Below are positions 12,701-23,588 of a DNA stretch of 64,000 nucleotides, in pieces. The first letter of the stretch is position 1; the number at the start of each line of letters is the position of its first letter. This stretch comes from Thelonectria olida (Eukaryota; Ascomycota; Sordariomycetes; Hypocreales; Nectriaceae): assembly GCA_020736575.1 (NCBI GenBank), contig JAGPYM010000008.1:62001-126000 (forward strand), given 5' to 3'. Below the pieces are notes generated by a model that was not told where the DNA came from, ran no database searches, and saw only the letters and a list, made by a program, of their open reading frames with translations. The position numbers and the translations under genes are program-made.

Positions 12701-14560
12701 GTTGGCTGCTTGTGCATGCTGAGATGGAATGTTGAGAGCGAAAACAAGAGCTATACGGTGTCATTAAACCTAGAAGACACAGTGTACAATGAGAAGCCCT
12801 GGTAGAAGTTTCCGAAGTGGGCAAAAGTTGAAAAACGAGGCCAGGGATATTGCAGTAGTTGCAGTTGCCTCGTGTTGCCTCGCGGCTCGTGGCTCGTGGA
12901 GTTGTGGGTTGCCTTGTGGGTTGCCCGTCCTTGGCTCCTTCCTCCATATTAGAACCTCCGCCAACACACGGATGCTCACGATTCCCTCGTGTCTGAGAAC
13001 CCAGAAGGCGGAGAAAACAAAAGCAAAAACGAGACAACAGAGGGAGAAGAGCCTGGGACGATATAGAAGTCTCCGCCCTCCGCCCTCCGCCCACCGCCCA
13101 CCACCCCCGGAGGTCTCACTCACAGTGGTAGGGCCTCGCTCGGACGCTGCATGTCGCAGACTCTTCACTTTTTGCTTGAAAAGTCAGCTAGCCACACGCA
13201 AACTACTTGGGAAAGGCATGTGCACATTGTTGCACGATAGACGTCAGCAGATACAGCATTTCCGAGCACAGTCGTCCTCAACTGCCATCATCTCCGACGA
13301 TCCATCCTCAGATGATCGAGTGATTGTGCTTTTCTCAAGACAAGAATGTCATATCCTTACAGGACCGCTGCCCATTGATGGCTCGAACCGGATAGAGTCT
13401 CGTTCCAACGAGAGGTTTTGAGCCCAGCGGCATCCTGATGGCAGGATCGAAGGCGGATATAGCCCTCTGTCTCACCCTGGCGCTCTCACTCCGTACGTAA
13501 ACCGATATGCAAAGCGTGATGCCGTCTCTGGTCAACCCCAATCACCACGATCAAGCACCAATGTGACTGTGACTGTGATTGATGGGATATCGTGGTGCGA
13601 GGTATTGCAGATCCCGGTAATTGCAATTGTCTTACCTTAACTGTAGGTACCTATTCCTACATGGCTGGCTTGTCTTGACCAGGGTAATCTAACGCCACCA
13701 AGCTTCACTTTCGACTACCATTGCGACAGCCAACTCGTTCCAATTGAACTACCCGCGTTGGCCGAGGTGTTAACTTGCAGAGCGAAAAGCAGAGGGAGAA
13801 GTCGTGGACACCAATGGCGGGCGCGTGAGGAGCGGTTCAAGTGTCTGGAGACGGTTGTATCTGCTCTCTCAATTCTCGTCATTCTATGACTTGGGCACGT
13901 ACCACTTTTATACGGGATAGGCATTCAGCCCTGTGCCCAAGTACGACGTAAGATGGGTACGTCTTACGAAGTAAGTGCCTTAGGGCAATCTGTGCTCCGT
14001 ACAAAGTAGTCCGGATTGCCTCTGGGCTTCTTCCCTTGGCTGGCTGGCTATTGGTGTCGCAGAGCCAGAGACAGCCCAGTAAGCCCCGTCGACGCCGTAT
14101 TACGAATACAGCCCGCTTATGCCATGTTTCTCCCGTGTCTCTTTCGCCTGTGAGATCTGCAGCAATTAGCTCGTCAATAGCGGCTGTCTAGACAATGCGA
14201 CTTGCATGGCACCCGGAGTGCGGTTGGGACATTGGATTGAATAAAGAGACTTTGGGACAGCCGTGCTTGGCACTTCAATTGGATGGTTGGTTCCATTGGC
14301 CTCCGGGACCTGGTTGGTACCTCAGGCGCAAAGGCCGAGCGAGAGTCCTCCGATTTGTGGCCGCTGCCTGTTTTGCAAGGTTGGATCGTCCGCCCGCATT
14401 TCAACCCAAAACCCAAACCCAACCCGAAAAACAATTTAGAAATCAGCCGCCCATCACTCAACCCGACGCCTGTTATTAGGGGTCCCTGCCATTCGAGCCT
14501 GACAAGCAAGCCTCCCCCTGAAAACGCCATCTCTCTGCGGGCTCTCTGATTGCTGTGGTT
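9731..14560. other. 4.8-kb region with no supportable gene
   Basis: Only short, overlapping, compositionally random reading frames on both strands; the longest (for example minus 11237-11791 and minus 12540-13094) show no domain, no plausible intron structure and many Cys/Ser/Arg residues typical of chance frames. Visible structure is limited to short imperfect repeats: GTTGCC/GGCTCGTG-type units at about 12860-12935, CCGCCCTCCGCC units at 13071-13100, and a 7-bp inverted repeat CGTAAGA/TCTTACG near 13946-13968. It may hold regulatory DNA or non-coding transcripts. Confidence 0.5.
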
Positions 14561-16278
14561 GTAGCACTCCATACTCGTACTCCATATTAATGTACGAATA
14601 GGTACGGAAGGGTAAGGAGGGTAGCTTGCATCGCGGGTCCCAATCCCCCCCTAGTCACTTCCTGGTTCCGCAACTCTCATTCGTCGCCTGGTCCCTCTCC
14701 ACTTCTCATCAACGCGTCTTTTCTTTTTGCGACAGACAAGGAACCTTGGAACTGACAGGACAGAAACGAGACCGCCGTCATTCTGCTCACCAAGTCTCGT
14801 TTTTCCTCGCGGCTGCCTCCCCCCTCCCCCGACTACGAATCGCCCGTGCTGCAGCCCAGGCTTGCATTTATGCGACATTCGACAACGTCTTCGGTCCAGT
14901 GGCTTGTTCTCGCCTGCTCTCCCCCATAAGCTACTTTGCGCAGTTCCTTTTTGCGACGTGGACACCGGACACGCTGCCTTCCCGCCTATCCAGACCGGCC
15001 GCGAGTACCTCACCGCGCGACAAGGACACCCTCCCACACCCCAAACCCGTCCTCTTCCTGTAGAGCATAGTTGCCATGGGTATGTCATCATCTTCTGTTG
15101 CTCTCTCGCTGTTGTTTCCTCGTCGACGCCGCTCTTGCGACGACCTCTCTCTCTGCTTCGTCCCGACGCGTGCCAGCAGCCCGTCAAGTCACGTCCGCGC
15201 AGCTCTGCCCCTACATCCATCCTCCTCTTCACATCCCACGCGCTCCCAGCCCGCCCCTCCGTCATACCTCCCGTCGCCAATCCCCAGAGCCCGTTCGATT
15301 CTCGATCTTGGAGCCCCGGACCTGAGCCCGAGCCCGACTCTACACCCTGAGCTTCAGCAAACAAAAGCCTGAGCGCGCAAGAGCTTGACCTTCGAGCCTG
15401 AGCCTCGTCCTGTCCTTAGACTTCCACTCCTGGAGTGTCCTCATCAATCAATGTGATACCACCTGTTGCTTGATGCACCTCGGAGCCCCAATTCCTTTCC
15501 CGAAGACGCCTTCCAGCCGCTTCTTTCGCGTCGCCCTTCCCCAATACACTGCATTATCAAACCCCCTTACCTGCATGTTTCGCGGAGGTCCACTCGGCGT
15601 TCCCCTCTGCCTCTCCCACCACCCCCTCCAACACCTCTCACCCAGCTATCCTCGCTCCCCGTTATTTCAAGAACTCTCTCTCTTTCTTCGTCTTTCTAGC
15701 CGTTGGCTCTTTCACGGACATTTCCTTTTGGATTTCTTTTCGACGCTTACCTTTCTGTAGCTGATTCAGGCGATACATACCGACCCGTGAGTATACCCAG
15801 TCTCATTTCGATCCCGTTCGTTTTCCCTTTGGCCTTCTGCCTTGCTCTTGCGCAATGTGTCTGTTCTTTGTTTTTGCGCAAGGGCATGTGCCTACACCCC
15901 GCGCGATAGCACGGCGAACGTTTTCAGCCGTCGAGCCTCCCCCCGCTTCACTCGATACTCAGGTCACTGGCGCGGCGACCTGGGCGAAGCTCCGGACGGC
16001 TCCGCTCACCCGATTCGGGTGCCGTTTCTTGCTGTTTGCTCGCTATCGTAACTGCAGCGCACTGAATTCAGCACCTGCTGCCTGAGTTGTGTGGCTATTC
16101 GCGACTCTCGCAGGGGAGTGAATCACTGTTTCGGACCTCCCCCACCCCGGCAACTACCTAAACATCCCAACCACTGCACTATTTTATCAACTTCCACCTA
16201 TGATTTCACGTCGCATTTCTTTGTTACCTATCTCATGGGGCATGGGACTATCTGCCGTCCACTCGTTTTGCTGACAAG
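14561..16278 (+). promoter_or_regulatory. Long pyrimidine-rich promoter/leader of the Gbp2-like gene, probably spliced
   Basis: About 1.7 kb of C/T-rich plus-strand sequence lies directly ahead of the RRM gene. It contains good donor-like sites (GTATGT at 15079 immediately after ATGG, GTGAGT at 15787) and acceptor-like sites (TTCTGTAG and GATTCAG just before 15770), suggesting a spliced leader with small exons. No in-frame ATG can be joined confidently to the SR-rich exon at 16279, so the true start codon may lie here in a short exon. Confidence 0.45.
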
Positions 16279-18185
16279 CACCAGCGCGAACGGTCCCGAT
16301 CACCTCGACGACGTTCCAGAAGCCCCGGCCGGTCAAATCGACGCCGGTCCTACTCCCCGCGCAGCCGATCAGCAAGCCGGGACGATTATCGCCGAGGCCG
16401 TGATCGCTCGCCCATGACTAGCACAGGCGCCCCCGGTGGAGGACCAAGTGCAGGATATAGCGGACAGGCTCCTCACCGATCGTACGAGGAACGAGCCGTC
16501 GCTCGAGAACAGATGATGAACAACATTCGGGAAACATCTCAACAGGACCGCCGTGTCTATGTCGGCAACCTTTCGTACGATGTCAAGTGGCACCATCTCA
16601 AGGACTTTATGAGACAGGGTGAGGCTTTCAATGCCGCGGATTCTGGAGGATTGACGTGGGACTGACGAGATGGAATCTAGCTGGAGAGGTACTCTTTGCC
16701 GATGTGCTATTACTTCCTAACGGAATGTCGAAGGTGGGCTTCATCGCGTAGTCTTTGGTTGGCTTTCTTTTGTGGTTTTCTCCCTCTTAGACTTATGGAT
16801 GGTTGGGTTGACGGGTTGGGACGTTGTCCTGGGGTGATTGTAGGGATGCGGGTAAGTTTTTTCTCTGGCGCTTTAGCTTTGGATGATACTGACGGTCTTC
16901 AGTATTGTGGAATATGCTACACGGGAGCAAGCCCAAGCGGCTGTCGCTCAACTCAGCAACCAGAACCTCATGGGCCGCCTTGTTTACGTTCGAGAGGTTG
17001 ATCATTTCCATTCCCTTGTCAGAGCTGGCCGGGTTACTAACATGGAGATTTAGGATCGTGAGGCAGAGCCCCGGTTCATTGGCGCCACTGGCGGCAACCG
17101 CGGCGGCTTCGGCGGCGGCGGTGGCGGTGGGGGCCCGATGCCTGGTGGTTTCAATCCCGCGTATGGCGGCGGCGGCGGTGGCGGTGCTCCAGGAGGCGGC
17201 GGTCGTCAGATCTACGTTGCCAACGTTTGTTACTCCCCTCGTCTGTTTCCACTCATCCCTGGTTGTTGACACGCATTTAGCTCCCCTTCAATGTCGGCTG
17301 GCAAGACCTGAAGGACCTGTTCCGACAAGCTGGTACGTCATTCTCGGCCTCCACTCTCTGGAGGCGATGGGGGACACCATACTTACAAACCGTGTAGCGA
17401 GAACCGGCGGTGTCGTTCGCGCCGATGTCCACGTTGGTCCCGACGGGCGACCTAAGGGTTCCGGAATTGTTGTCTTTGAGAGCCCCGATGATGCTCGCAA
17501 CGCCATCCAGCAGTTCAATGGCTATGACTGGCACGGCCGCGTGCTTGAGGTCCGCGAGGACCGGTACGCCAACAGTGGCCCTGGAATGGGCTTTCGTGGT
17601 GGTTACGGCGGCATGCGAGGTGGCTTTGGTGGCGGCTTTGGCCGCGGAGGCTTTGGTGGTGGTCGCGGTGGTTTCGGTTTCGGTGGCGGCCGCGGAGGCT
17701 TTCCCGGAGGCGGCGGTCCTGGCGGACCCGGTGGCCCAGGCGGCCCCGGCGGTGGTTTCGATGCCCCTGCCGCGTCCGTTCCTCCCAATCCTTTCACAGA
17801 CTTTGCCACCTCCGGAACAGAGAGGAGTGAGATAATCTTCGTTCGCAACGTAAGGCCTACCCCAATAACTGGATATTTTCCAACGACTGACGCTCCCTAG
17901 CTTCCCTGGTCCACTAGCAATGATGACTTGGTTGATCTCTTCACTACCATCGGCAAGGTCGAGCAAGCTGAAATCCAGTATGAGCCCAGCGGTCGATCTC
18001 GAGGCTCGGGCGTTGTTCGATTCGACACCGCAGACACTGCCGAGACGGCCATTTCTAAGTTCCAAGGCTACCAGTATGGTGGCCGCCCTCTCAACTTGAG
18101 CTTTGTCAAGTATCTGACACAGCCGGGCGGTGACCCTATGGAGGCTGACCCCCATGGCGGCTTGACCCAGGACCAGATCATGTAA
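16279..18185 (+). CDS. Gbp2/Hrb1-like RNA-binding protein with SR region and three RRMs (5' end unresolved)
   Basis: Exons 16279(or 16285)-16618, 16681-16733, 16844-16851, 16903-16996, 17054-17224, 17281-17332, 17398-17849 and 17901-18185; 484 codons are readable. The N-terminal part is SR-rich (RERSRSPRRRSRSPGRSNRR). RRM1 has RNP2 VYVGNL and RNP1 KGCGIVEY; RRM2 has IYVANL and KGSGIVVF; RRM3 has IFVRNL and RGSGVVRF. Glycine-rich linkers follow RRM1 and RRM2, with RGG/FGG repeats around 17590-17750. This matches yeast Gbp2/Hrb1, shuttling nuclear mRNA-binding proteins that work with TREX in mRNA export and quality control. The first in-frame ATG is 16417, but the SR coding continues upstream of it, so the real start is in an unplaced 5' exon. 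Exon phases all close. Confidence 0.88.
16844..16851 (+). other. 8-nt microexon of the Gbp2-like gene
   Basis: The bases GGATGCGG lie between an acceptor TTGTAG and a donor GTAAGT. Together with AAG upstream and T downstream they encode the Lys-Gly-Cys-Gly of RNP1 (KGCGIVEY). Without these 8 nt RRM1 loses its frame. Confidence 0.85.
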
Positions 18186-20031
18186 ATCTGGACCACCCAA
18201 CGCTGATGTCAGCATGGGTATCATGACGTGCATAGCGCCCATGACGAACTTTTCTTTGTTTTAGGCGACGTGACTTCTGGTCGCAACATATTTTCAATTC
18301 TACGACTCATTCTCTCAACCAAGTTTCTTTCACGCTCGCACAACAAAAATTGGGAGGCACTAACGCTGAAATCTTCCCGGAGTCGCAGTCTCGACGTTGA
18401 CGAAGAACCGACACTTGTAATACCTTTGAGGATAGCTGGCGAGGGGGGAATCGGCCCCATAGTAGTCACATACCGGCGGATTCGTTTACGTTCCCCATGG
18501 TCGCGGTGGCTGCAACGGATAGCAAATCAAGAAGTGGGTTCTTTCAGTGAATGGGCGGACCGATTCGGAACGATTTGGCTTGAACAGGCCACATGAGGAG
18601 GTCACAGATGGCAACTACCTAGAATGTATCTCGAGTAATCATCCGATGGTTTTTTTATGAATGATGGTTGTTGGTCTGGGTGAGGGCATTGGCGCATGGC
18701 ATGCGCGAGGGTGCTATAGCATCTCGGGGGGTCTGGCCGTTATTCGGGCTGGGAGCATACGTTGAATGACGGTGTGTATCTGGATATGCCATGGGTTCTC
18801 CTATTCACGTTGACTATTTCGGTGGTGATGAGGCTAGGCCACTTGATGTTCCTTAGAAAGGAGAAGGCCTTGATCCATCGTTTTAAGCGACGCTACAGAA
18901 GGACAGTCATGATCCTCATGAGGCTGGATGCTATACTGGGATCCATGGCCAGTTGTATTATCATGTATCAATAGGACCACCCTTTTTCCCTATCTTGGGT
19001 GTTGCGACATTGTTCATTGTAGTCTTCTCAACATCTTCAAAACACCTACCTTTGTAGTTGTCACTACACAATTGACGTTATCAGCCTCCTCTGCATGTGC
19101 ACTCTCTTATCACCCGGATGGTTCAAGTCGTTTTAAGGTTGGATTTAAAGTCGGTTCGCCGGTTGGTCTCTGCGCAAGCGTCTCGCACGAAGATAAACCG
19201 ACAACCATGTTCCCTGGCTATGCGAGTTGGCAGCAACTAGGGCACTGGTCGAGACTTGACCATGACCCCGAAGGGATACGTCATAAACATGGTCTCGCGT
19301 TTGTTTCAGAGATTAGTTAGGGGTCAAAACATCGACCAATTCGTAGTTCACCAAACAACCCATGTACATGAGCTAGAATGTTTGTCAAAGTATGCGAACC
19401 ACTGGCCTCTGGGATCGACCTGTTCCGCGTGATTGGTGTTGAGGAAGTGGAAAAAACACTCCGGCGCTCACCATAGCGGTTTCATTATAGTTTAACTATC
19501 GCCTGTTTCTACATTAACCGGATTGGTGTTATGTATCTTAAATACTCTATGACCTAGTTAGTTAGTTAGATGAGAGACATAAAGTCACTTGCTACTGCGC
19601 GCCACTTGCATCGGAGCGCTTGAACGGGCATCCTCAGATGGTTTCAGTGTTGTCTACCACACCCTGAACTCGCGAGGCATTTCCAGATGCTTTCTGGGCT
19701 AGATATTTGGAGGCTAAGGACGCCTTAGTAGTTGCATCCCTGAAGCAAGCAGATGGTAGAAACTACCCAGCTTCCTATAGCGAACTCGGCAGTCAATGCC
19801 AGTAAAGGCCTAGACCATATCGATTGCTCTCAAGGAGAGGCAGTTGTCCCCACAAGGTAGAGTATATGCAAGTTTAATAGCAAGAGAAGCATCGGGGCTT
19901 GAAAGGACTAGGTTTTGGGTATCACGGAATCTGGTCACCTAATATGCCGCCCTATGAAGTCCCTTTCCCGACTCGAGCTTGATGCTGAAATGAATATTGA
20001 CGAGACTTTCGTAAAAAAGTTGCCTCATGCA
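18186..20031. other. Gene-free region between the Gbp2-like gene and SRP14
   Basis: 1.8 kb containing the two 3' UTRs and intergenic DNA, more A/T-rich than the flanking coding DNA. Plus-strand frames at 18228-18596 and 18928-19320 look random. A short GTTA repeat (GTTAGTTAGTTAG) lies near 19557-19569. Nothing else is supported. Confidence 0.5.
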
Positions 20032-20584
20032 TTACGCCGTAGCCTTCTTCTTCTTGGCCTTTGCCTTCTTCTTGCTCCTGTCCCTTGGCTTCAACGCCGT
20101 CATGCCTGCCTTGCACACATCTGCATAACGAGCATAAAAGCCCTCAAGATGGTCAGGTTGCACCACTGTCGACAATTTGATCTTATTGGTGCGGTCCTTC
20201 TTTCCACGTCCATTTGATGCGCGAATTATGATTGGCAGAGTTTTGCTGGGCGGAAGGTCTGCCTTTTCAACTGATGAACTGACGGCATCCTGGCCGTAGA
20301 CGACTGTGTATGGTGTTAATGTGATACTAGCTCGAAGGCACGGCATACAATAGGCGCTATTGTGTTTGGGGCAAGCTTACGGCGCTTCTGGCTTAGATAG
20401 ATAGCTCCATGATCACTCCCCTTCCGATCATTGAAGAGCTCACCCAACTTGGTGAAGAACTAAGGTCGCGTGTCAATATGGGGTGCTTAGAAGAATGATG
20501 ACAGGCAGTGTCGGGTCACTGCTGGTCAAGATAGACGCAAAGAAGTAAACTGACCTCATCGTGGCTCATATGATCTCCTGTCAT
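20032..20584 (-). CDS. SRP14: SRP14, signal recognition particle 14-kDa subunit
   Basis: Three exons: 20584-20555 (MTGDHMSHDE), 20459-20381 (FFTKLGELF...GAIYLSQKR) and 20303-20032 (LVYGQDA...), with GT-AG introns of 95 and 77 nt; 126 residues. SRP14 forms the Alu-domain part of the signal recognition particle and mediates elongation arrest during co-translational ER targeting. Diagnostic sequence is IYLSQKR-LVYGQDA, PIIIRASNG, IKLSTVVQPDHLEGFYARY and MTALKPRDRSKKKAKAKKKK; the basic tail is usual for the family. Either ATG in exon 1 could be used (20584 or 20569). Divergent from the SGD1-like gene with 388 bp between starts. Confidence 0.92.
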
Positions 20585-20972
20585 GGTTGTGGGATGGACT
20601 GGACTGAGAGAGACGCGGCCCAGATGGATGAAATTGAGGTTGAGGTTGAGTTTCAGGGCGTGTGCCCCGCCATTGACCTGTTCCCACCAGTGGCACGGCA
20701 TGTGGCGCGACCGGGCTGTGGCGGGGCACTTTTCTATTTCCTGCCTGGTAAGTTACCGCCGCGACTGGGGAATTTTTTTTTTTTTTTTCTGCATTCAGAC
20801 CACTGGTGAGAGGTGTGATCTCAAATTTCTTCAGCTTCAACTTTCATATTGAAGGCCCACTTGTGACCAGAAACCCCCGAGCCGTACATCATGCCTTGAG
20901 CAAGTGTCTGGCCACCAAACTATTTCTCTGCAATTCCGACTCGACAATCCACACCTGAGCCTGATTCTCATC
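20585..20972. promoter_or_regulatory. Bidirectional promoter of SRP14 and the SGD1-like gene, with a T16 tract
   Basis: 388 bp between two divergent starts. It contains an uninterrupted run of 16 T at 20773-20788; long poly(dA:dT) tracts are known to disfavour nucleosomes in fungal promoters. Assigning that role here is inference. Confidence 0.55.
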
Positions 20973-23588
20973 ATGACTTCTGTTCCGGAGCTTCAGCAAA
21001 AGCTCTTCAAGCGCATGGGCTTGGATGCGCCAGAGCTAAATCAGCACTGGAACAACAGGCGCGGAGGGCCCCCATCTTCAAGAAAAGAGCAGCGCAAGGC
21101 GCAGCGAGTTCAAAAGAAGAGCCACATCTATTCAAAGGCAGCACATCCTGAACGAAAGACCAAATCGCATGGACAGACAAGACAGAGCAGCGCTCATGCG
21201 CCCGAGTCAAAGTTTGCGCAACAGCAGCGCAAACCCTCGAAGCCCGTTGAGGTCGTTGAGGATGTGGACGATGAGGATGACGATGGTGAAGGCGAAGATG
21301 AGGACCTGATCTCTCTAGGCGAGAGCGATGATTTAGATGGATTCAACGAGCAAGGTGGCGACGACAACGACGACGATGGGGAGGAGGAGGAGGAGACAGA
21401 AGAACGAGGACCAACCAAGGAAAAGGGTCAGTCAAGAGCAGTCAAAGAAAGACTCGCTCAAGACGATGCAGAAATCGAGGAGTTTGAGAGGAAGCTCGGA
21501 ATCAAGAAAGGGCGAAAATCACTACCCCAGGCATTCAAAGAAGATGGACTTGACGAACTCATGGGCGATTTCGGAGAGGAGATCGAGGAGAGCGCTGATG
21601 ATGAAAATAAGAAGAGGAAGTCCGAATACGATGACTGGCTTGCTTCCAAACGGAGGAAGACTTCGCAACCAGCCATACTTGCCAAATCCCGACATGAAAG
21701 CGACGAGGATGAAGACTTGGACATCGACGAAGACTCTGCAGACGAAGATACTGATTTGGATATGCTGGACGAAGACGAAGATGAGAGTATGGGTGACCTC
21801 GAGAATGATTCGTTTGAGGGATTCGGCTCGGACACCCCTGACCACGCACCGGCTCAGCCTCGTCATAGAGAAAACCCCTACGTTGCACCCACCACTGGGA
21901 TAACCGTTGCTAAATACGTCCCTCCATCCCTCCGAAAGGTAGCAGGAGCAGAGGAAGAGAGCAGGATACGGTTACGGAAACAAGTGAATGGTTTGATCAA
22001 CCGTCTCACCGATGCCAACATCTTGTCAATCATCCAATCGGTGGAGGAGCTCTACCGGAAGAACGCACGTGGCGATGTCACTGATATTATCGCCGACTCC
22101 ATCATGGCACAAATTTGCAAACCAGAGAGCTTGCCGGACCAATTCTTTGTCCTCACAGGTGGATTCGCTGCTGCCATCTACCGAATTATCGGTTCTAGCT
22201 TTGGCGGCCACTTGATACGAAGGGTCGTCCTGGATTTTGGCCAACATTACAATCACGCCAGGCAGAACGTTGATGAGGGTTCTGCGATCCTGAAAGAGGC
22301 TGCTAACCTCCTGACTTTCATCTCCCAGCTCTATGTATTTGAAGTCGCTAGTAGCAAGATCGTTTTCGACTACATGGAGAGGCTATTGAACGACCTCACG
22401 GAGATCAACGTCGAGTTGCTCCTGCGCATTTGCCGCATGTCTGGTCGAATGCTCCGACGTGACGACCCACAGGCAGTGAAGCATGTGGCTGTCATCCTGA
22501 ACCAGTCCGTCGCGAAGGCAGGATACGCCAATATCTCGGCACGTACCAAGTTTATGGTTGAGACGATCACGGATCTGAAGAACAGTAAACCAAAAGCCAG
22601 GGGTGTGGATTCAGGAGTCGTGTCGGAGCATGTTCAGCGCATGAAGAAGCGACTTGGTGAGCTCAAGTCTCAGTCACGAAGATTGGACGGCCTCGCGCCT
22701 ATGGGTGTGGGATTGGTTGATATTGAAGGGGCTGACACCCGTGGGAAATGGTGGCTGGTCGGTGCCAGTGTGCCGGCAAACCTGGAGAAGTCCAAGAAAG
22801 AGCGAGAAGCCGACAGGGCCAAAGAAGCGAACTACGACTTGACTGACGACGAAGACATGGATATCGTGCTGCCGGATTACCCTCAAAAGGCTCGGGCGCA
22901 GGGCCTCAGCGGAACAGCACAAGTTGCTATTTTTACGGCCCTCATGTCTGCAAACGACGCTGAGCATGGTTATCGACAATTCCTTAACCTTCGTCTCAAA
23001 AGGGACGATCAACTGGAAATTGCTCGAGTACTAGTGCAATGCGTAGGTAGTGAGGCGCAGTACAACCCCTATTACGCTTTGGTCGGAAGACAGGCGTGCT
23101 CCAATGGCAAAGTCAAGTTTGCACTGCAGGATCGTCTCTGGAGGATATTTCGAAGCCTGGGAGAGTCTCTATTTGGAGAGGAACCAGAGGATGACGAGGC
23201 GGCAGAGGGTGAACGGATGAAAGATGAGAGACGGATCAGCAACGTTGCGCATTTCTACGCTTCTCTCATTGAAGATGGAGCACTGATGATTACTATCCTC
23301 AAACCCCTGGAACTTCCAGAAACGAATGCGTGGACATTGATGTTTGCCCAGCAACTTACTATCGCGTTGCTCAAGGAGTGTCGGAGCAAAGGGTCTAGCG
23401 AAGATATCAAGGTTGAGAAGATGTTTGGACCTGCAAGAGATCTCCCAGGACTCGCAGCGGGAATTCATTGGTTACTCCGGAAGAAGATCCGGAGGACCAA
23501 ACTGATTGGAGCCAAGGAATTGAAGAAGCTGGAGCTAGTGAGGGAGAAGGCGCAGACGGCAGTTCAAGCTGTTGGTGTGGAGGACTGA
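20973..23588 (+). CDS. SGD1/NOM1-like nucleolar MIF4G-MA3 protein
   Basis: Intronless; 871 residues from the ATG at 20973 (MTSVPELQQKLF). The N-terminal third is basic then strongly acidic (Asp/Glu runs around residues 90-150 and 240-275), with a KKGRKSLPQAFKEDGLDELMG-type linker. A MIF4G domain starts near residue 329 (RIRLRKQVNGLINRLTDANI, then DQFFVLTGGFAAAIYR) and an MA3 domain near residue 645 (QVAIFTALMSANDAEHGYRQF, then EIARVLVQCV). This order is that of yeast Sgd1 and human NOM1, nuclear/nucleolar proteins needed for 40S maturation. Upstream in-frame codons lack ATG. Shares a promoter region with SRP14. Confidence 0.9.
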   Translation: MTSVPELQQKLFKRMGLDAPELNQHWNNRRGGPPSSRKEQRKAQRVQKKSHIYSKAAHPERKTKSHGQTRQSSAHAPESKFAQQQRKPSKPVEVVEDVDDEDDDGEGEDEDLISLGESDDLDGFNEQGGDDNDDDGEEEEETEERGPTKEKGQSRAVKERLAQDDAEIEEFERKLGIKKGRKSLPQAFKEDGLDELMGDFGEEIEESADDENKKRKSEYDDWLASKRRKTSQPAILAKSRHESDEDEDLDIDEDSADEDTDLDMLDEDEDESMGDLENDSFEGFGSDTPDHAPAQPRHRENPYVAPTTGITVAKYVPPSLRKVAGAEEESRIRLRKQVNGLINRLTDANILSIIQSVEELYRKNARGDVTDIIADSIMAQICKPESLPDQFFVLTGGFAAAIYRIIGSSFGGHLIRRVVLDFGQHYNHARQNVDEGSAILKEAANLLTFISQLYVFEVASSKIVFDYMERLLNDLTEINVELLLRICRMSGRMLRRDDPQAVKHVAVILNQSVAKAGYANISARTKFMVETITDLKNSKPKARGVDSGVVSEHVQRMKKRLGELKSQSRRLDGLAPMGVGLVDIEGADTRGKWWLVGASVPANLEKSKKEREADRAKEANYDLTDDEDMDIVLPDYPQKARAQGLSGTAQVAIFTALMSANDAEHGYRQFLNLRLKRDDQLEIARVLVQCVGSEAQYNPYYALVGRQACSNGKVKFALQDRLWRIFRSLGESLFGEEPEDDEAAEGERMKDERRISNVAHFYASLIEDGALMITILKPLELPETNAWTLMFAQQLTIALLKECRSKGSSEDIKVEKMFGPARDLPGLAAGIHWLLRKKIRRTKLIGAKELKKLELVREKAQTAVQAVGVED

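Noticed and set aside
13946..13968. CGTAAGA/TCTTACG hairpin as terminator or RNA element
   Set aside because: A 7-bp arm with an 8-base loop is expected by chance in this much sequence and has no gene context.
14651..15364. 237-codon minus-strand and overlapping plus-strand frames
   Set aside because: They lie in the pyrimidine-rich leader, have low-complexity composition and no family resemblance.
17277..18242. 321-codon minus-strand frame
   Set aside because: Antisense of the glycine-rich RRM gene, created by GGC/GGT repeats; the RRM exons explain the sequence fully.
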